Part shown: positions 7,042 through 15,217 of the stretch, in pieces
How positions within the stretch are numbered: the stretch's first letter is position 1
Layout: every line of letters starts with the position of its first letter
Source of the DNA: an uncultured Slackia sp.
Lineage (GTDB): Bacteria > Actinomycetota > Coriobacteriia > Coriobacteriales > Eggerthellaceae
DNA length: 29,311 nt
Direction: 5' to 3'
Assembly: GCA_934661005.1 (NCBI GenBank)
Contig: CAKUIK010000028.1
Location: forward strand, 1 to 29,311
Made by a program: the position numbers and the translations under genes
The notes under the pieces: model-generated
What the model was told of the DNA's origin: nothing
The model's input: the letters and a program-made list of their open reading frames with translations, nothing else
Database searches by the model: none

Positions 7042-8940
7042 CTATGGAAGCGTTACGAGAGCGTAGTGGCTCGTTGTTGCGGCGCAATCTTTCAAGTACG
7101 CTCTCAGTCCGGGATCGGTCGCGTATACATAGCACCCCTTCATGCCTCGTGTCATAAGGGTGCGATAGGTGTTTTTGATTACTTCGTCTGCGAGCTTGTG
7201 TGCGCGTTCGGGGTCGGCGGACTCCATTTTCTTCAAGCCTTTAATAGACTGGTCTGTCTTAGCTCGTTTTGTATAGTCGGTAACAAGGTGGTTATTCTCG
7301 TAGCGCAGGTCGTTGCCAATGATGACGCCAACATATTCAAATTCGAGGCCTTGCGTCGTATGAATGCATCCTGCTTCGTTTATTGATGTGGAACTAATCG
7401 CGAATGACTCATCGCTGTCTAGGTTCCAACTTATTTCGAAATCGTCAATTATGATGTCATGGGCATTCGTGTCAGACCTGCCGTTTTTTGGCCAGTCCCA
7501 GCAATAGCCCGCCAGTATGCGCGACTTGTTCGCATGCCTATTCTTTTCGATTATTCGCTGCCTCATTTCTTGAGGCGAATCGAAAACCTCGAAATCGTAA
7601 TCGATTTCGGCGATGTCTAAATTCGCCGTTTCCCTGATGTCCAAGACGTTGTCGAGCCAGGCGAGATAGCCGTCTGAACCATTGCAGCGAAATTGCGAGG
7701 AGAGCTCCTCCTCGTATACCGCTGAATGATTGGCGGCGGCCCAATGCTTGATCTCGTCCACACTGCCAATGTCCTTAACGGTCACGCGTTGGCTTTCGTC
7801 AATAAAGAACACGCTGAGCCGTGCGGCGTGTATTATCTCGTGGATTTGATTGGTGCCTTGATTGCCATAGAGCCCTGATTTTTCATTGAGGCGATGGGCC
7901 TCATCGGCGAGAATCGCGCCAACGACATTATTCGGGGCATCGACGTATGAGCCCGATCCCTTGAACATGTTGTCGATGCTGCTTTTCGTCCTATGTCCTT
8001 TCAGCTTTCTCGCATAAACCGTTCGTGGCGCGCTGTTTTTAGAGCAGTATTGCGCGAAAACACCCTCTTGGGTGAGTCGTGCGAGAAGATTGATTGCGAT
8101 GACCGTCTTCCCTGTTCCAGGGCCGCCTTTTGCGATGAGCGTACGCTTCCTGCCGTCTTTTTCGCAGAGCCGAGATAGCTCCATGATTCTCTCGTAGACA
8201 ACTTTTTGGTCATCGATAAGGTTGAACTCGGGATTGCTTTCTAGCATTCCGATAATCGCATCTTGCAGGCTCTTCGATGGCTTAATGCGGCCGTTGTCAA
8301 TCTCGTAGAGAATTTCGCTGTCGTCGCCCTCCATTACGGCGTTCTTGATGTATTCGCGCAGTTTCTTGACGTCGCCTTTCGCGAACGCGGGCGCATCGTT
8401 GAGATAGTCGTTATACATAGGGTCGTCGAGCGGGTCGTTTTTTGTGCGCAGGTAATTGTGGAGATATGCGCAAGGCCACAGACGCACGTCGGAATTCTGT
8501 GCGTATTCGTTGTAGTCCTTAATCATCTCGGCATAGCTCCAAGCCTGATATGAAGGGTGAACTACGCGTCGATTCGCGCCTCCCGTATACGTTTCGACGA
8601 GTCCATCGAGGCCTTCGACCTTATTGAGTTTTTCCCATTGCTTGAGCTCAATTACGACGACGTTCGCGGCGTGCTCTTTATCGTAGCCAGACACGAGGAA
8701 GTCAACGCGTTTAGCGGTATTCGGAAGGTTGTACTCGATAGCTATGCCCGAGTTTTGTGGTATGCCATCGTCGTTGAGAACCTTGTACATGTATTCGAGC
8801 GAATTGACCCATGAACGGAATTCCGCCTCGCCGGTTTTGCGATGCATTTTTTCTTGGATGCTGTCTCGAATGCTGTACGCAATAGTGTCTTCGACAACCT
8901 CATTCATGAAATCGGCTTTGCATCCGCTGTAGATAATCAT
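7042..8940 (-). CDS. PD-(D/E)XK nuclease fused to a DUF2075 (Schlafen-type) helicase
   Basis: The 632-residue protein has two parts. Residues about 60-105 carry a PD-(D/E)XK-like signature: E70, D80 (KRVDFLVSG) and E98-x-K100 (VVIELKQW). From about 265 on is a superfamily-1 style ATPase: Walker A GGPGTGKT, Walker B/DEAH-like ILADEAHRL, an FFIDESQRVT segment, then HTTQGLEFEYVGVIIG and YRTLMTRGMKGCYVY near the C-terminus (helicase motifs V-VI region). This is the DUF2075 architecture, often found in genomic islands and suspected in phage defence. Codon use is visibly AT-richer than the neighbours, which suggests acquisition. GGAG precedes the ATG at 8940. All key residues are intact, so it looks functional. 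Target and role are unproven. Confidence 0.88.
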   Translation of the reverse strand: MIIYSGCKADFMNEVVEDTIAYSIRDSIQEKMHRKTGEAEFRSWVNSLEYMYKVLNDDGIPQNSGIAIEYNLPNTAKRVDFLVSGYDKEHAANVVVIELKQWEKLNKVEGLDGLVETYTGGANRRVVHPSYQAWSYAEMIKDYNEYAQNSDVRLWPCAYLHNYLRTKNDPLDDPMYNDYLNDAPAFAKGDVKKLREYIKNAVMEGDDSEILYEIDNGRIKPSKSLQDAIIGMLESNPEFNLIDDQKVVYERIMELSRLCEKDGRKRTLIAKGGPGTGKTVIAINLLARLTQEGVFAQYCSKNSAPRTVYARKLKGHRTKSSIDNMFKGSGSYVDAPNNVVGAILADEAHRLNEKSGLYGNQGTNQIHEIIHAARLSVFFIDESQRVTVKDIGSVDEIKHWAAANHSAVYEEELSSQFRCNGSDGYLAWLDNVLDIRETANLDIAEIDYDFEVFDSPQEMRQRIIEKNRHANKSRILAGYCWDWPKNGRSDTNAHDIIIDDFEISWNLDSDESFAISSTSINEAGCIHTTQGLEFEYVGVIIGNDLRYENNHLVTDYTKRAKTDQSIKGLKKMESADPERAHKLADEVIKNTYRTLMTRGMKGCYVYATDPGLRAYLKDCAATTSHYALVTLP

Positions 8941-8978
8941 GGCTGGTGCTCCGTGCGTCCTTTGGAGGGATTTCGAGA

Positions 8979-9250
8979 TTATTCAATGATTGCTTTTACG
9001 TTGGAGTTGATTGTAGCGGTTATTGCCTCGGCGAGATTGATATCGATGGTTTTGTCGAGCTGGATGGAATGAGTGGAAATGCGAGTGGGCCGTCAATCGG
9101 GTCTTCCCTCGTTGGCTATGCGTGGCTTATTTTGGATTGTCGAAAACGTTATAGAGCTTAGCGATAAGGCGTTTAGCTACGATTGTGCTAATTATTCTGC
9201 GCGATTCCTCTTTCGCGAAAAGACGGCAAAATGCCCCGTATCAACCTGGG
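8979..9250 (-). pseudogene. Possible degraded MazG-like gene upstream of the nuclease-helicase
   Basis: This stretch has no intact ORF. On the minus strand, a 35-codon open segment ending at the TAA at 8979-8981 reads IDINLAEAITATINSN and then VKAIIE. This resembles the C-terminus of short MazG-like pyrophosphohydrolases (pattern IDLxEAIxxKIxxNxxKYP). Further upstream, other frames give short pieces (ILPSFRERGIAQ; RIANEGRP) interrupted by stops. A MazG-like gene directly upstream of a DUF2075 gene is, to my knowledge, a recurrent neighbourhood. The reading is weak: the pieces are in different frames and short. If it is not a wreck, the 390-nt gap 8941-9330 holds only a terminator at 9233-9272. 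Confidence 0.25.
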
Positions 9251-9272
9251 AGGGGATGGGCTGATGCGGGGC
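9233..9272 (-). terminator. Terminator for the flavoprotein gene
   Basis: GCCCCGTATCA (9233-9243) pairs with TGATGCGGGGC (9262-9272) with one G.T position. On the minus strand the stem is followed by ATTTTGCC and then a TTTT run, and it lies about 60 nt after the stop of the flavoprotein gene. Confidence 0.65.
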
Positions 9273-9330
9273 TTAGAATGGGAAGGCTCAGTTTGGAATA
9301 GGTTTTACGAGGGTCTCGATTTGCAGGTGG

Positions 9331-10923
9331 TTATGCCAGGCGAGAAAGGGCGCTGCGCGCGGAGATTCGTCCGAAGGCTCCGCATTCGCCGACGTTGCCA
9401 CCGCCTTGGTACAATTCGCCCCAAATCGACCCGAATTCGCCCGCGGAGTACAGGCCGGGAATCGGATTTCCATCGGGGTCGAGAATCGATCCGTCTGCGC
9501 TACGTACGGGGCCGCCATCGGTGTTCAGCAGCGCGGGCACGCACAACATTGCATAGAAGGGGCCTTGGGCAACAGGTGCCATAGTGTCTGCAGGGCGATA
9601 GAATGCCAGGTCTTCGCCTCGTTCGCAGAATTCGTTCCACTGAGCAACCGTCTTAGCAAGCTCATCGGCGGGAACTTCAATTTTCTCTGCAAGCTCTTCA
9701 ATGGTCTCGCCGGAAACAGCCCAGCCGTCGGTTACGGGATCGGCCGAGGTTTCCTTCGGGCATGCGCCAGCGTCTAGGCCCGCTTGGTCGAAAATGAACC
9801 AAGCTTTATCCGGCATGGGTAGATGTGCCATGCCTCCGCCGAATTGGGTAATGCCGTGGCGGTAGCCAACGTTGCGAGTGATGTCGGTGCCGGGGAGTGC
9901 ATACTTCTTGAAGTTGCTGCAGGCGTCGAAGTCTTGGTAATAACGACGGCCATTCACGCCAACGGTGATGCCATGCTGTTTGCTCGTGAAGGAGTACAGG
10001 GTCGAAACGAATTCGGTGTTCTCGATGTTGCGCAGCGACATCCAGTAGGTTGCGCCGCCGTGCATATGCCAGAAGTCTGCGCCAATCTTCATGCATGCTC
10101 GGTGACCGTCGCCCGTGTTCGCCTTGCCCGCATAGGGCCAACCATTCACGCCAGTGTATTCCTTCAACATGTTCTGGTCGCTCTCGAAGCCGCCGGTGCA
10201 CATGATGACACCACCTTTGGCGTGGTAGCGTTTACCGTTGGCAACAATGCCGACAACTTCACCGGTTTCGTTGTCGCGGATCACTTCTTCGAGGGGAGTT
10301 GTGGTTTTGTAATCGATGGAATCGCGCTTTTGCATTTCTGACATCAAGAACTCATGCAGGTGATGCGGTTGATCGCCTTCCGTCTTAAAGAGCAGGTAAC
10401 CAACGGTATCGCTGTCGGGGTATTCTGCATACTCGTTTGTGTCGCCAGGCTCTGGACGGTAGATGTTCATCCATTCTTCCTGCGCGCCCAAGGAGAGGAC
10501 CCATTCGAGGTTATGCATTGTTTCGTTGACGTATGCCTTGATAACATCCTGGGGCGTACAATTGCCAATAAGATGGTTCAGATAATTTAGCGGCCCCTCT
10601 TCTTCCTCGAAGTACATTTGCCAACCAGCGCAAAACGGGCTATTTCCGTTAGGTGCGACATCTTTTTCGATGAGAAGGCAGCTTGCTCCATTGCCCTCGT
10701 CGGCGACGGTAATGGCAGCGGTCACGCCTGCGATGCCAGCGCCAACGACAATGACATCATATTCGCCATCCCATTTTTGGCTAGACGAGCTTGCGCTGCT
10801 GCTGTTTCCTGATGCGCACCCCATGATGCTGAGCGCGGTTGCGCCAGCGAGGGTGATACCCGCGCCTTTAATGAAGTTGCGACGCGAGGTTGCCATTCCG
10901 TTGGTCATTTTGTTGTCTCCCAT
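9331..10923 (-). CDS. Tat-exported FAD-dependent fumarate-reductase-like flavoprotein
   Basis: The 530-residue protein belongs to the FAD-binding-2 / fumarate reductase flavoprotein family expanded in Eggerthellaceae. It starts with a twin-arginine signal (S13-R14-R15-N16-F17, then a hydrophobic stretch) ending in a lipobox-like SIMGC (C36), followed by a Ser-rich linker, so it is probably exported folded and lipid-anchored. The FAD dinucleotide fold is DVIVVGAGIAG (56-66). The C-terminal FAD segment is GLYSAGEFGS followed by LYQGGGNVGECGAFGR, in place of the HGANRLGGN type of true fumarate reductases. No haem motif (CxxCH) is present, so electrons must come from a partner. The substrate is unknown. 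ATG 10923 has an AAGGAGGA site. A LuxR gene is divergent. Confidence 0.92.
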   Translation of the reverse strand: MGDNKMTNGMATSRRNFIKGAGITLAGATALSIMGCASGNSSSASSSSQKWDGEYDVIVVGAGIAGVTAAITVADEGNGASCLLIEKDVAPNGNSPFCAGWQMYFEEEEGPLNYLNHLIGNCTPQDVIKAYVNETMHNLEWVLSLGAQEEWMNIYRPEPGDTNEYAEYPDSDTVGYLLFKTEGDQPHHLHEFLMSEMQKRDSIDYKTTTPLEEVIRDNETGEVVGIVANGKRYHAKGGVIMCTGGFESDQNMLKEYTGVNGWPYAGKANTGDGHRACMKIGADFWHMHGGATYWMSLRNIENTEFVSTLYSFTSKQHGITVGVNGRRYYQDFDACSNFKKYALPGTDITRNVGYRHGITQFGGGMAHLPMPDKAWFIFDQAGLDAGACPKETSADPVTDGWAVSGETIEELAEKIEVPADELAKTVAQWNEFCERGEDLAFYRPADTMAPVAQGPFYAMLCVPALLNTDGGPVRSADGSILDPDGNPIPGLYSAGEFGSIWGELYQGGGNVGECGAFGRISARSALSRLA

Positions 10924-11105
10924 GATTCCTCCTTGTCGATGAGTGACCCAACGGAATTCGTTTTATCCAAAAATCCATTTTCCGCCTTCTCCCGAAGTGT
11001 CCGAATCGCCTTCATTGGGTTCTTTTTCGTATCCCCAAAGTGGATGATTTCTCATAAAACGCGTGTTAAAGTGTCATTTCGGAGCTCCTCGGCCGATTGA
11101 ATGCG

Positions 11106-11134
11106 TTCTTGTCTCCGTTGGCCTGTCTTATAAT
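11106..11134 (+). promoter_or_regulatory. Candidate promoter of the LuxR gene at 11223
   Basis: A perfect -10 TATAAT lies at 11129-11134. The best -35 at 17 nt is the weak TTCTTG (11106-11111), so an activator may be needed. It lies in the 299-nt region shared with the divergent flavoprotein gene. Confidence 0.55.
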
Positions 11135-11222
11135 GTCGAAAGGGGATAAATCGCTTTCATGCGCGTTGGATTGTGGCGCGTATTGCCATGCGATTGATTG
11201 AGATATTGAGGCGGGGAATCGC

Positions 11223-12854
11223 ATGGGAAATACGCTCGGTCGCCTATTTGGCGGCGGATCGTGTATTCCGGGTTTATTGAAACGCTCGGGCTACACGGAG
11301 AACGAGTCGGACTCGTTGCGTGCGGACGCGTTCGTGGCTCTTCTTTCTGCAGTCGGCATGATGCTCGTAGTGGTTTGGGCGGATATTCTTGGGCATGGCT
11401 TAGGTTTTGAACCGTCTGCCTCAATGATTACCTCGCTGGGAAATTCTCGCTTGTTTTTCTTGGTTGGATTCACGGTTGCTGCGATTTTCTCCATTCCCTT
11501 GGCGAAATACGGTTCGGCCTCATTGATGCCGGCTCGTTTCACCGCCGTAATTTCAGTTGCGGGAACGATTCTTTATGGCTTTGCGTATGCGCAGGTGCCG
11601 CTGCCCGCGGATGTCGCCGCTATCGTCGGACTTTTTCTATGCGGGGTAGGGTATTACGCGGCCACGATGCTCATTTATTGTCAGCTCGCAAAAGTTCGAT
11701 GCCTTTCTGTTGCGGTAGCCGCTGTTGCGGCAGCATTGTTTCTGAAAACCGTGATTGGGTCGCAACTGACAATAGTTCTTCCTTGGGATATGCAAATCGT
11801 ATTCGCTGCACTACTTCCGGTATGTGTGTTTGCGTGTCTTGTCGTGCTGAATAGGTGCGATTCGGCTGCGCTTTCCGAATATCGCGCACGCAAGACGCTC
11901 TCAAAACAGGGTGTTTATGATCTCTTTTTCTTACTTGTCGCTGTTTCTTTGATGCTTGCTGCTCTTCGCGGTACAAGTCATCTTGGTTTATGGGGTGCGG
12001 GTTTTACGGGATCTCCCGTGTCGAGCGTTATGGGATATGCTGTGGTTGGACTGGTTTTATTCGCCTTTGCCTATCTGACCCTAATACGCAACAGCAACAA
12101 TCAGATGCTTGTACGTTTTCAGCCTGCGTTTTTGGTTTTGGCTGCGGGCTTTGTTCTGTATGTTTTGCAAGATTCATTCCTTGAAGTCCCAGGCTATGCT
12201 CAGTTTTTCGAATGGTTGTACTTAACGGTTGAATTATTCGGCCATTTACTGAGTGGCACCTTGATTATTGCGGCAATACGAAGCAGTGATCTACCTCCTT
12301 GGTGTTTCCAGGGCGTAAGCGATTCTGCCTTTGGATTGCTCGCGATTCCTTGGATCTTTTTAGCGCAAGATGTCACTATGGATATCCGTCCGCTTATGGT
12401 AATTGCCATTTTTCTCGTTATGGTTGCAGCTATTCGCCCAATGAGCACTCGTCCGCTCGAGATTGAGCGATTTATGGGAATCCCGCCATCGGGTTCCTCG
12501 CTTGCGGCGGAGGTAGTCTCGTATCGAGACGAGGCTTCTGATGCCTCGTCACCGAACCTGCCGCTTGGTCAGCAGGGTGAGTCTCTCGAGCGCCGCCTGG
12601 CCCTATGCCATGCGGAAATAGCAAAATCGCACAGTCTATCCGCGCGAGAAACGGACGTCTTTATGCTCCTTGCACAGGGTCGTAGTCGGCCGTATATCTG
12701 TGAAGCGTTGTATTTGTCCGATGGTACGGTAAAGACCCATATCTCGCATATCTATCGCAAATTTGACGTGCATGGACGTCAAGAGCTACTCGATGCCGTG
12801 CAAAGCGAACTCGCTCATTTTGAGCCAACTGAATTCGTCGATACTAAGAATTAA
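11223..12854 (+). CDS. Membrane-bound LuxR-family regulator, likely of the adjacent flavoprotein
   Basis: The 543-residue protein has an N-terminal part of about 400 residues made of repeated hydrophobic segments (roughly ten to twelve membrane spans), a polar linker, and a C-terminal LuxR helix-turn-helix. The HTH begins at SARETDVFMLLAQGRS (about 472) and includes YICEALYLSDGTVKTHISHIYRKF. There is no receiver domain, so it is not a classic response regulator. The membrane part presumably senses a small molecule or couples to transport. This architecture, divergent from a Tat flavoprotein, is common in Eggerthella relatives and implies substrate-specific control of the reductase. ATG 11223 is preceded by GAGGCGGGGAA. 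The transcript ends convergent to the menA-like gene. Confidence 0.9.
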   Translation: MGNTLGRLFGGGSCIPGLLKRSGYTENESDSLRADAFVALLSAVGMMLVVVWADILGHGLGFEPSASMITSLGNSRLFFLVGFTVAAIFSIPLAKYGSASLMPARFTAVISVAGTILYGFAYAQVPLPADVAAIVGLFLCGVGYYAATMLIYCQLAKVRCLSVAVAAVAAALFLKTVIGSQLTIVLPWDMQIVFAALLPVCVFACLVVLNRCDSAALSEYRARKTLSKQGVYDLFFLLVAVSLMLAALRGTSHLGLWGAGFTGSPVSSVMGYAVVGLVLFAFAYLTLIRNSNNQMLVRFQPAFLVLAAGFVLYVLQDSFLEVPGYAQFFEWLYLTVELFGHLLSGTLIIAAIRSSDLPPWCFQGVSDSAFGLLAIPWIFLAQDVTMDIRPLMVIAIFLVMVAAIRPMSTRPLEIERFMGIPPSGSSLAAEVVSYRDEASDASSPNLPLGQQGESLERRLALCHAEIAKSHSLSARETDVFMLLAQGRSRPYICEALYLSDGTVKTHISHIYRKFDVHGRQELLDAVQSELAHFEPTEFVDTKN

Positions 12855-12914
12855 TCGAAGCCGAAAAAATCGGCTGTGTTGTGGTGTATTTAGGGAGGCC
12901 CACGCAAGGCCGAT

Positions 12915-12953
12915 GCAAGTAAGAAGCTTTACGCCGTAAAGCTTCTTACTTGC
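12915..12953. terminator. 39-bp perfect palindrome between convergent genes
   Basis: Two 19-bp arms, 12915-12933 and 12935-12953, are perfectly complementary around a single central C. The sequence lies between the converging luxR (ends 12854) and prenyltransferase (ends 12971) genes, and reads the same from both sides, so a bidirectional terminator is the simplest role. There is no U-tract on either side. A second small hairpin, AGCCGA/TCGGCT, lies at 12859-12875. Confidence 0.6.
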
Positions 12954-12970
12954 TCTCCGCACCACATTCT

Positions 12971-13912
12971 TTACAGCGTAAAAGAAACTCCTGAGCTGGC
13001 AAGAATCGCTGCGGCGTAGAATGCGCCCAAGGCGATGTTCAGGCTGCAAATCTGCGCCATGGCGCCAATGCGCGAGTGTGAATTGAGCGGGTTGACGAAC
13101 AGCGCCTTCAGCAGTGGAATGGCGGCCAGCAGCATGAACGGCACCACGATAAGGCCGCTCGTGAAAAATATTCCAACGAGCACCACAATCGCCGCAAGCC
13201 ACGCAACTACGAGCGCGTGGTAGGCGCTGCGTGCCCTCTCGCGGCCGAGTTTCGCGGGCAGCGTCTGGCGGCCAACGGGAATGTCTTTCTCAATGTCGCA
13301 CGTATTGTTCGTCATCATGATCAGGCCTACGCCAATAATCTCGGGCAGCGCCCACAGCAGCATGAGCCAGTTCAAATCGCCCGTGAGCGCTTGGTAGCAG
13401 GCGAGCGGAATAAGGCCGCCCATAACGCCGCCGCTTACCGCCTCGCCGATGGGCAGGTAGGAAACGGGCGTTTTGCCCGCCGAATACACCACTACGAACA
13501 CGGCGCCCACAACGCCAATCGCCAAAGGAATCCAACCGGCTTGCCAAATAACGTAGGCGCCCAGCAGAAACGCCGCCACCAAAAAGCCAATGCCCAATCG
13601 CAGCGCGCATGCGGGGTTCACGTTGTTGTACACGAGCGTCGCATCGCTTACTTCAACGTCGTCATCGGGCGAGTCGGTGCCTTTCACGAAGTCGTAGTAG
13701 TCGTTGAACGTGTTCACCGACGCCTGCATAAGAATGCAAATCGCGAGCAACACGCACGCCATAATCGGTGAAATCGCGTGCCCGGTTGCCGCTGCGGCGC
13801 TTGTCGCCACGAGCGCGGGCAGAATCGCGGCCGGCCAGGTGTGCGGAGCGGCCAGTTGCACGGCCATTTTCATGGTGAACTTCTGGTATTCGGGTTTGGT
13901 AGTGCTTTCCAC
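12971..13912 (-). CDS. menA: UbiA/MenA-family prenyltransferase (menaquinone biosynthesis)
   Basis: This 313-residue integral membrane enzyme attaches an isoprenoid tail to a naphthoate ring precursor. It has the first Asp-rich motif NTFNDYYDFVKGTD (N70, D71, D74, D80), the second, TNNTCDIEKDIPVGRQTLP (N203, D206, D210), and about eight to nine hydrophobic helices. These signatures fit MenA (1,4-dihydroxy-2-naphthoate substrate), but a MqnP-type futalosine-route enzyme has a similar pattern, so the symbol is provisional. The start is the GTG at 13912, behind GAAAGAAGAG and 31 nt after the DUF2974 gene. An internal ATG at 13873 is possible. It is the last gene of a three-gene minus-strand operon. 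Confidence 0.85.
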   Translation of the reverse strand: MESTTKPEYQKFTMKMAVQLAAPHTWPAAILPALVATSAAAATGHAISPIMACVLLAICILMQASVNTFNDYYDFVKGTDSPDDDVEVSDATLVYNNVNPACALRLGIGFLVAAFLLGAYVIWQAGWIPLAIGVVGAVFVVVYSAGKTPVSYLPIGEAVSGGVMGGLIPLACYQALTGDLNWLMLLWALPEIIGVGLIMMTNNTCDIEKDIPVGRQTLPAKLGRERARSAYHALVVAWLAAIVVLVGIFFTSGLIVVPFMLLAAIPLLKALFVNPLNSHSRIGAMAQICSLNIALGAFYAAAILASSGVSFTL

Positions 13913-13943
13913 GGTCTCTTCTTTCGAGGTCTCGTTGGTTTCG

Positions 13944-15209
13944 TTAGTTCTTCTCGCGTTCGCTCTGCGCGCTATCTCGTTCGGTGTCGATGAACGGCAC
14001 GGCTTCTTTCATGCGCTCAATCGTAGCGCCCAGGCGTTCGCGCAACGTGTGACCGGCCACATCGCCCAGGTTTTTAATGGCGTGCGCCATGACTTCCTTG
14101 GTCTGGTCGTCGAGGTTTCGGCCGTCGCGCACGAACAGCGCCATGTTCGACATGAAGCTGCTCTGGAAGTCGGCCCAGCTTTTCGCGTCGCTCGAGGTAA
14201 TAAGGTCATACATCGTGTCGATGAATACTTCGCGCTCGTGTTGGGAGCAGCTGCGCAACCAGCGATCGAGCGTAATGTCGAACATTTTCGCGCTGTTGTT
14301 CAGCGTGCTCTGCGTGCTGAAGTCACTTCCGTCCACAATCCAGGTGAACGGCACGTGCTGGAAGAAGCCCATCGCATTTGACTGCACGATGCGGAAATCG
14401 TCGCGGCTTTCCAGAATCATGCCGAATACGGAAGACTCGGGCACGGTTTTATCGAGCTTCGCCTGGAACTCCGGTTCGTCGATACGCGGCGAGGGCGCTT
14501 CTAGAAAACTCGGGCCGTCGTGGTTGAATACGCGTTTGATGCGTGCATAGCCGCCTTCGTCGATGGTGAGCGCTGCGAATTCGGCGAGGTTGCCGCCCTT
14601 CGAATGCCCGCCTACATAAATGGGCATGTCGCCGGGCAGCGCGGAAAGCACGCCCGACACGTACGCGGTGGCGGTTTTCTGCGACGGAATCACGCGCATG
14701 TAGCTTAGGTTGAAGTCTTCCTTCCAACCCGCGATGGTGCCGTCGGTTCCGCGGAACGCCAAATACGCCAGGGGGGCGCCGTCCTTCGCGCCCACGGTAA
14801 ACGTGCACGCGCAGAATTGCTTCTCGATGATTTCTGCTGTTTCGTTTACGAAGAGGCTCACGCTCAAGTCTGCATAGCGGCGGCTGCATGCGAGCGCGCG
14901 CAGAAAGTCGGGCAGCTCTTCGGCGTCTTCGAGCCAGCCGCCCGAGAGCATGCTTTGCAGTGGCGTGAAACGCAGAATGTCGATCACGGGCACGCTTTCT
15001 GTGCCATGCACGTCGCCGTAGCGATATTCGTCGAGGTTCAAATACACGAGCGACGAAAGCACGAGGCTGTCAACGGGGCAAAACGGCACATCGACGAAGC
15101 TTTCCTGCGTCTCGCGCAGGAAGTCGGCCATGAATTTCTGCGGCTTTGGCGCGGCGGCCATCGCACGCATCGCGTGTGCGCTTTCGTTCATTTTCTCTTG
15201 CGGTCCCAT
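13944..15209 (-). CDS. DUF2974 (Mbeg1-like) alpha/beta hydrolase
   Basis: The 421-residue cytoplasmic protein has a lipase-3-like core: the FRGTDGTIAGWKEDFN segment (about 152-167, oxyanion-loop region) and the nucleophile elbow GGHSKGGN with S203. A likely acid/base region follows in FNHDGPSF. This is the DUF2974/Mbeg1-like family. Substrate is not established and acyl or ester hydrolysis is only inferred from the fold. There is no signal peptide. The Arg/Glu-rich tail ends shortly after VPFIDTERD. ATG 15209 lies 8 nt after the luxR stop and has AGGGG overlapping that stop, so the two are translationally close. The menA-like gene follows after 31 nt. Confidence 0.85.
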   Translation of the reverse strand: MGPQEKMNESAHAMRAMAAAPKPQKFMADFLRETQESFVDVPFCPVDSLVLSSLVYLNLDEYRYGDVHGTESVPVIDILRFTPLQSMLSGGWLEDAEELPDFLRALACSRRYADLSVSLFVNETAEIIEKQFCACTFTVGAKDGAPLAYLAFRGTDGTIAGWKEDFNLSYMRVIPSQKTATAYVSGVLSALPGDMPIYVGGHSKGGNLAEFAALTIDEGGYARIKRVFNHDGPSFLEAPSPRIDEPEFQAKLDKTVPESSVFGMILESRDDFRIVQSNAMGFFQHVPFTWIVDGSDFSTQSTLNNSAKMFDITLDRWLRSCSQHEREVFIDTMYDLITSSDAKSWADFQSSFMSNMALFVRDGRNLDDQTKEVMAHAIKNLGDVAGHTLRERLGATIERMKEAVPFIDTERDSAQSEREKN

Positions 15210-15217
15210 AGTGGCCC

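Noticed and set aside
8842..9264. Plus-strand short frames upstream of the nuclease-helicase
   Set aside because: They overlap the helicase start or lack ribosome sites; the minus strand gives the more protein-like fragments.
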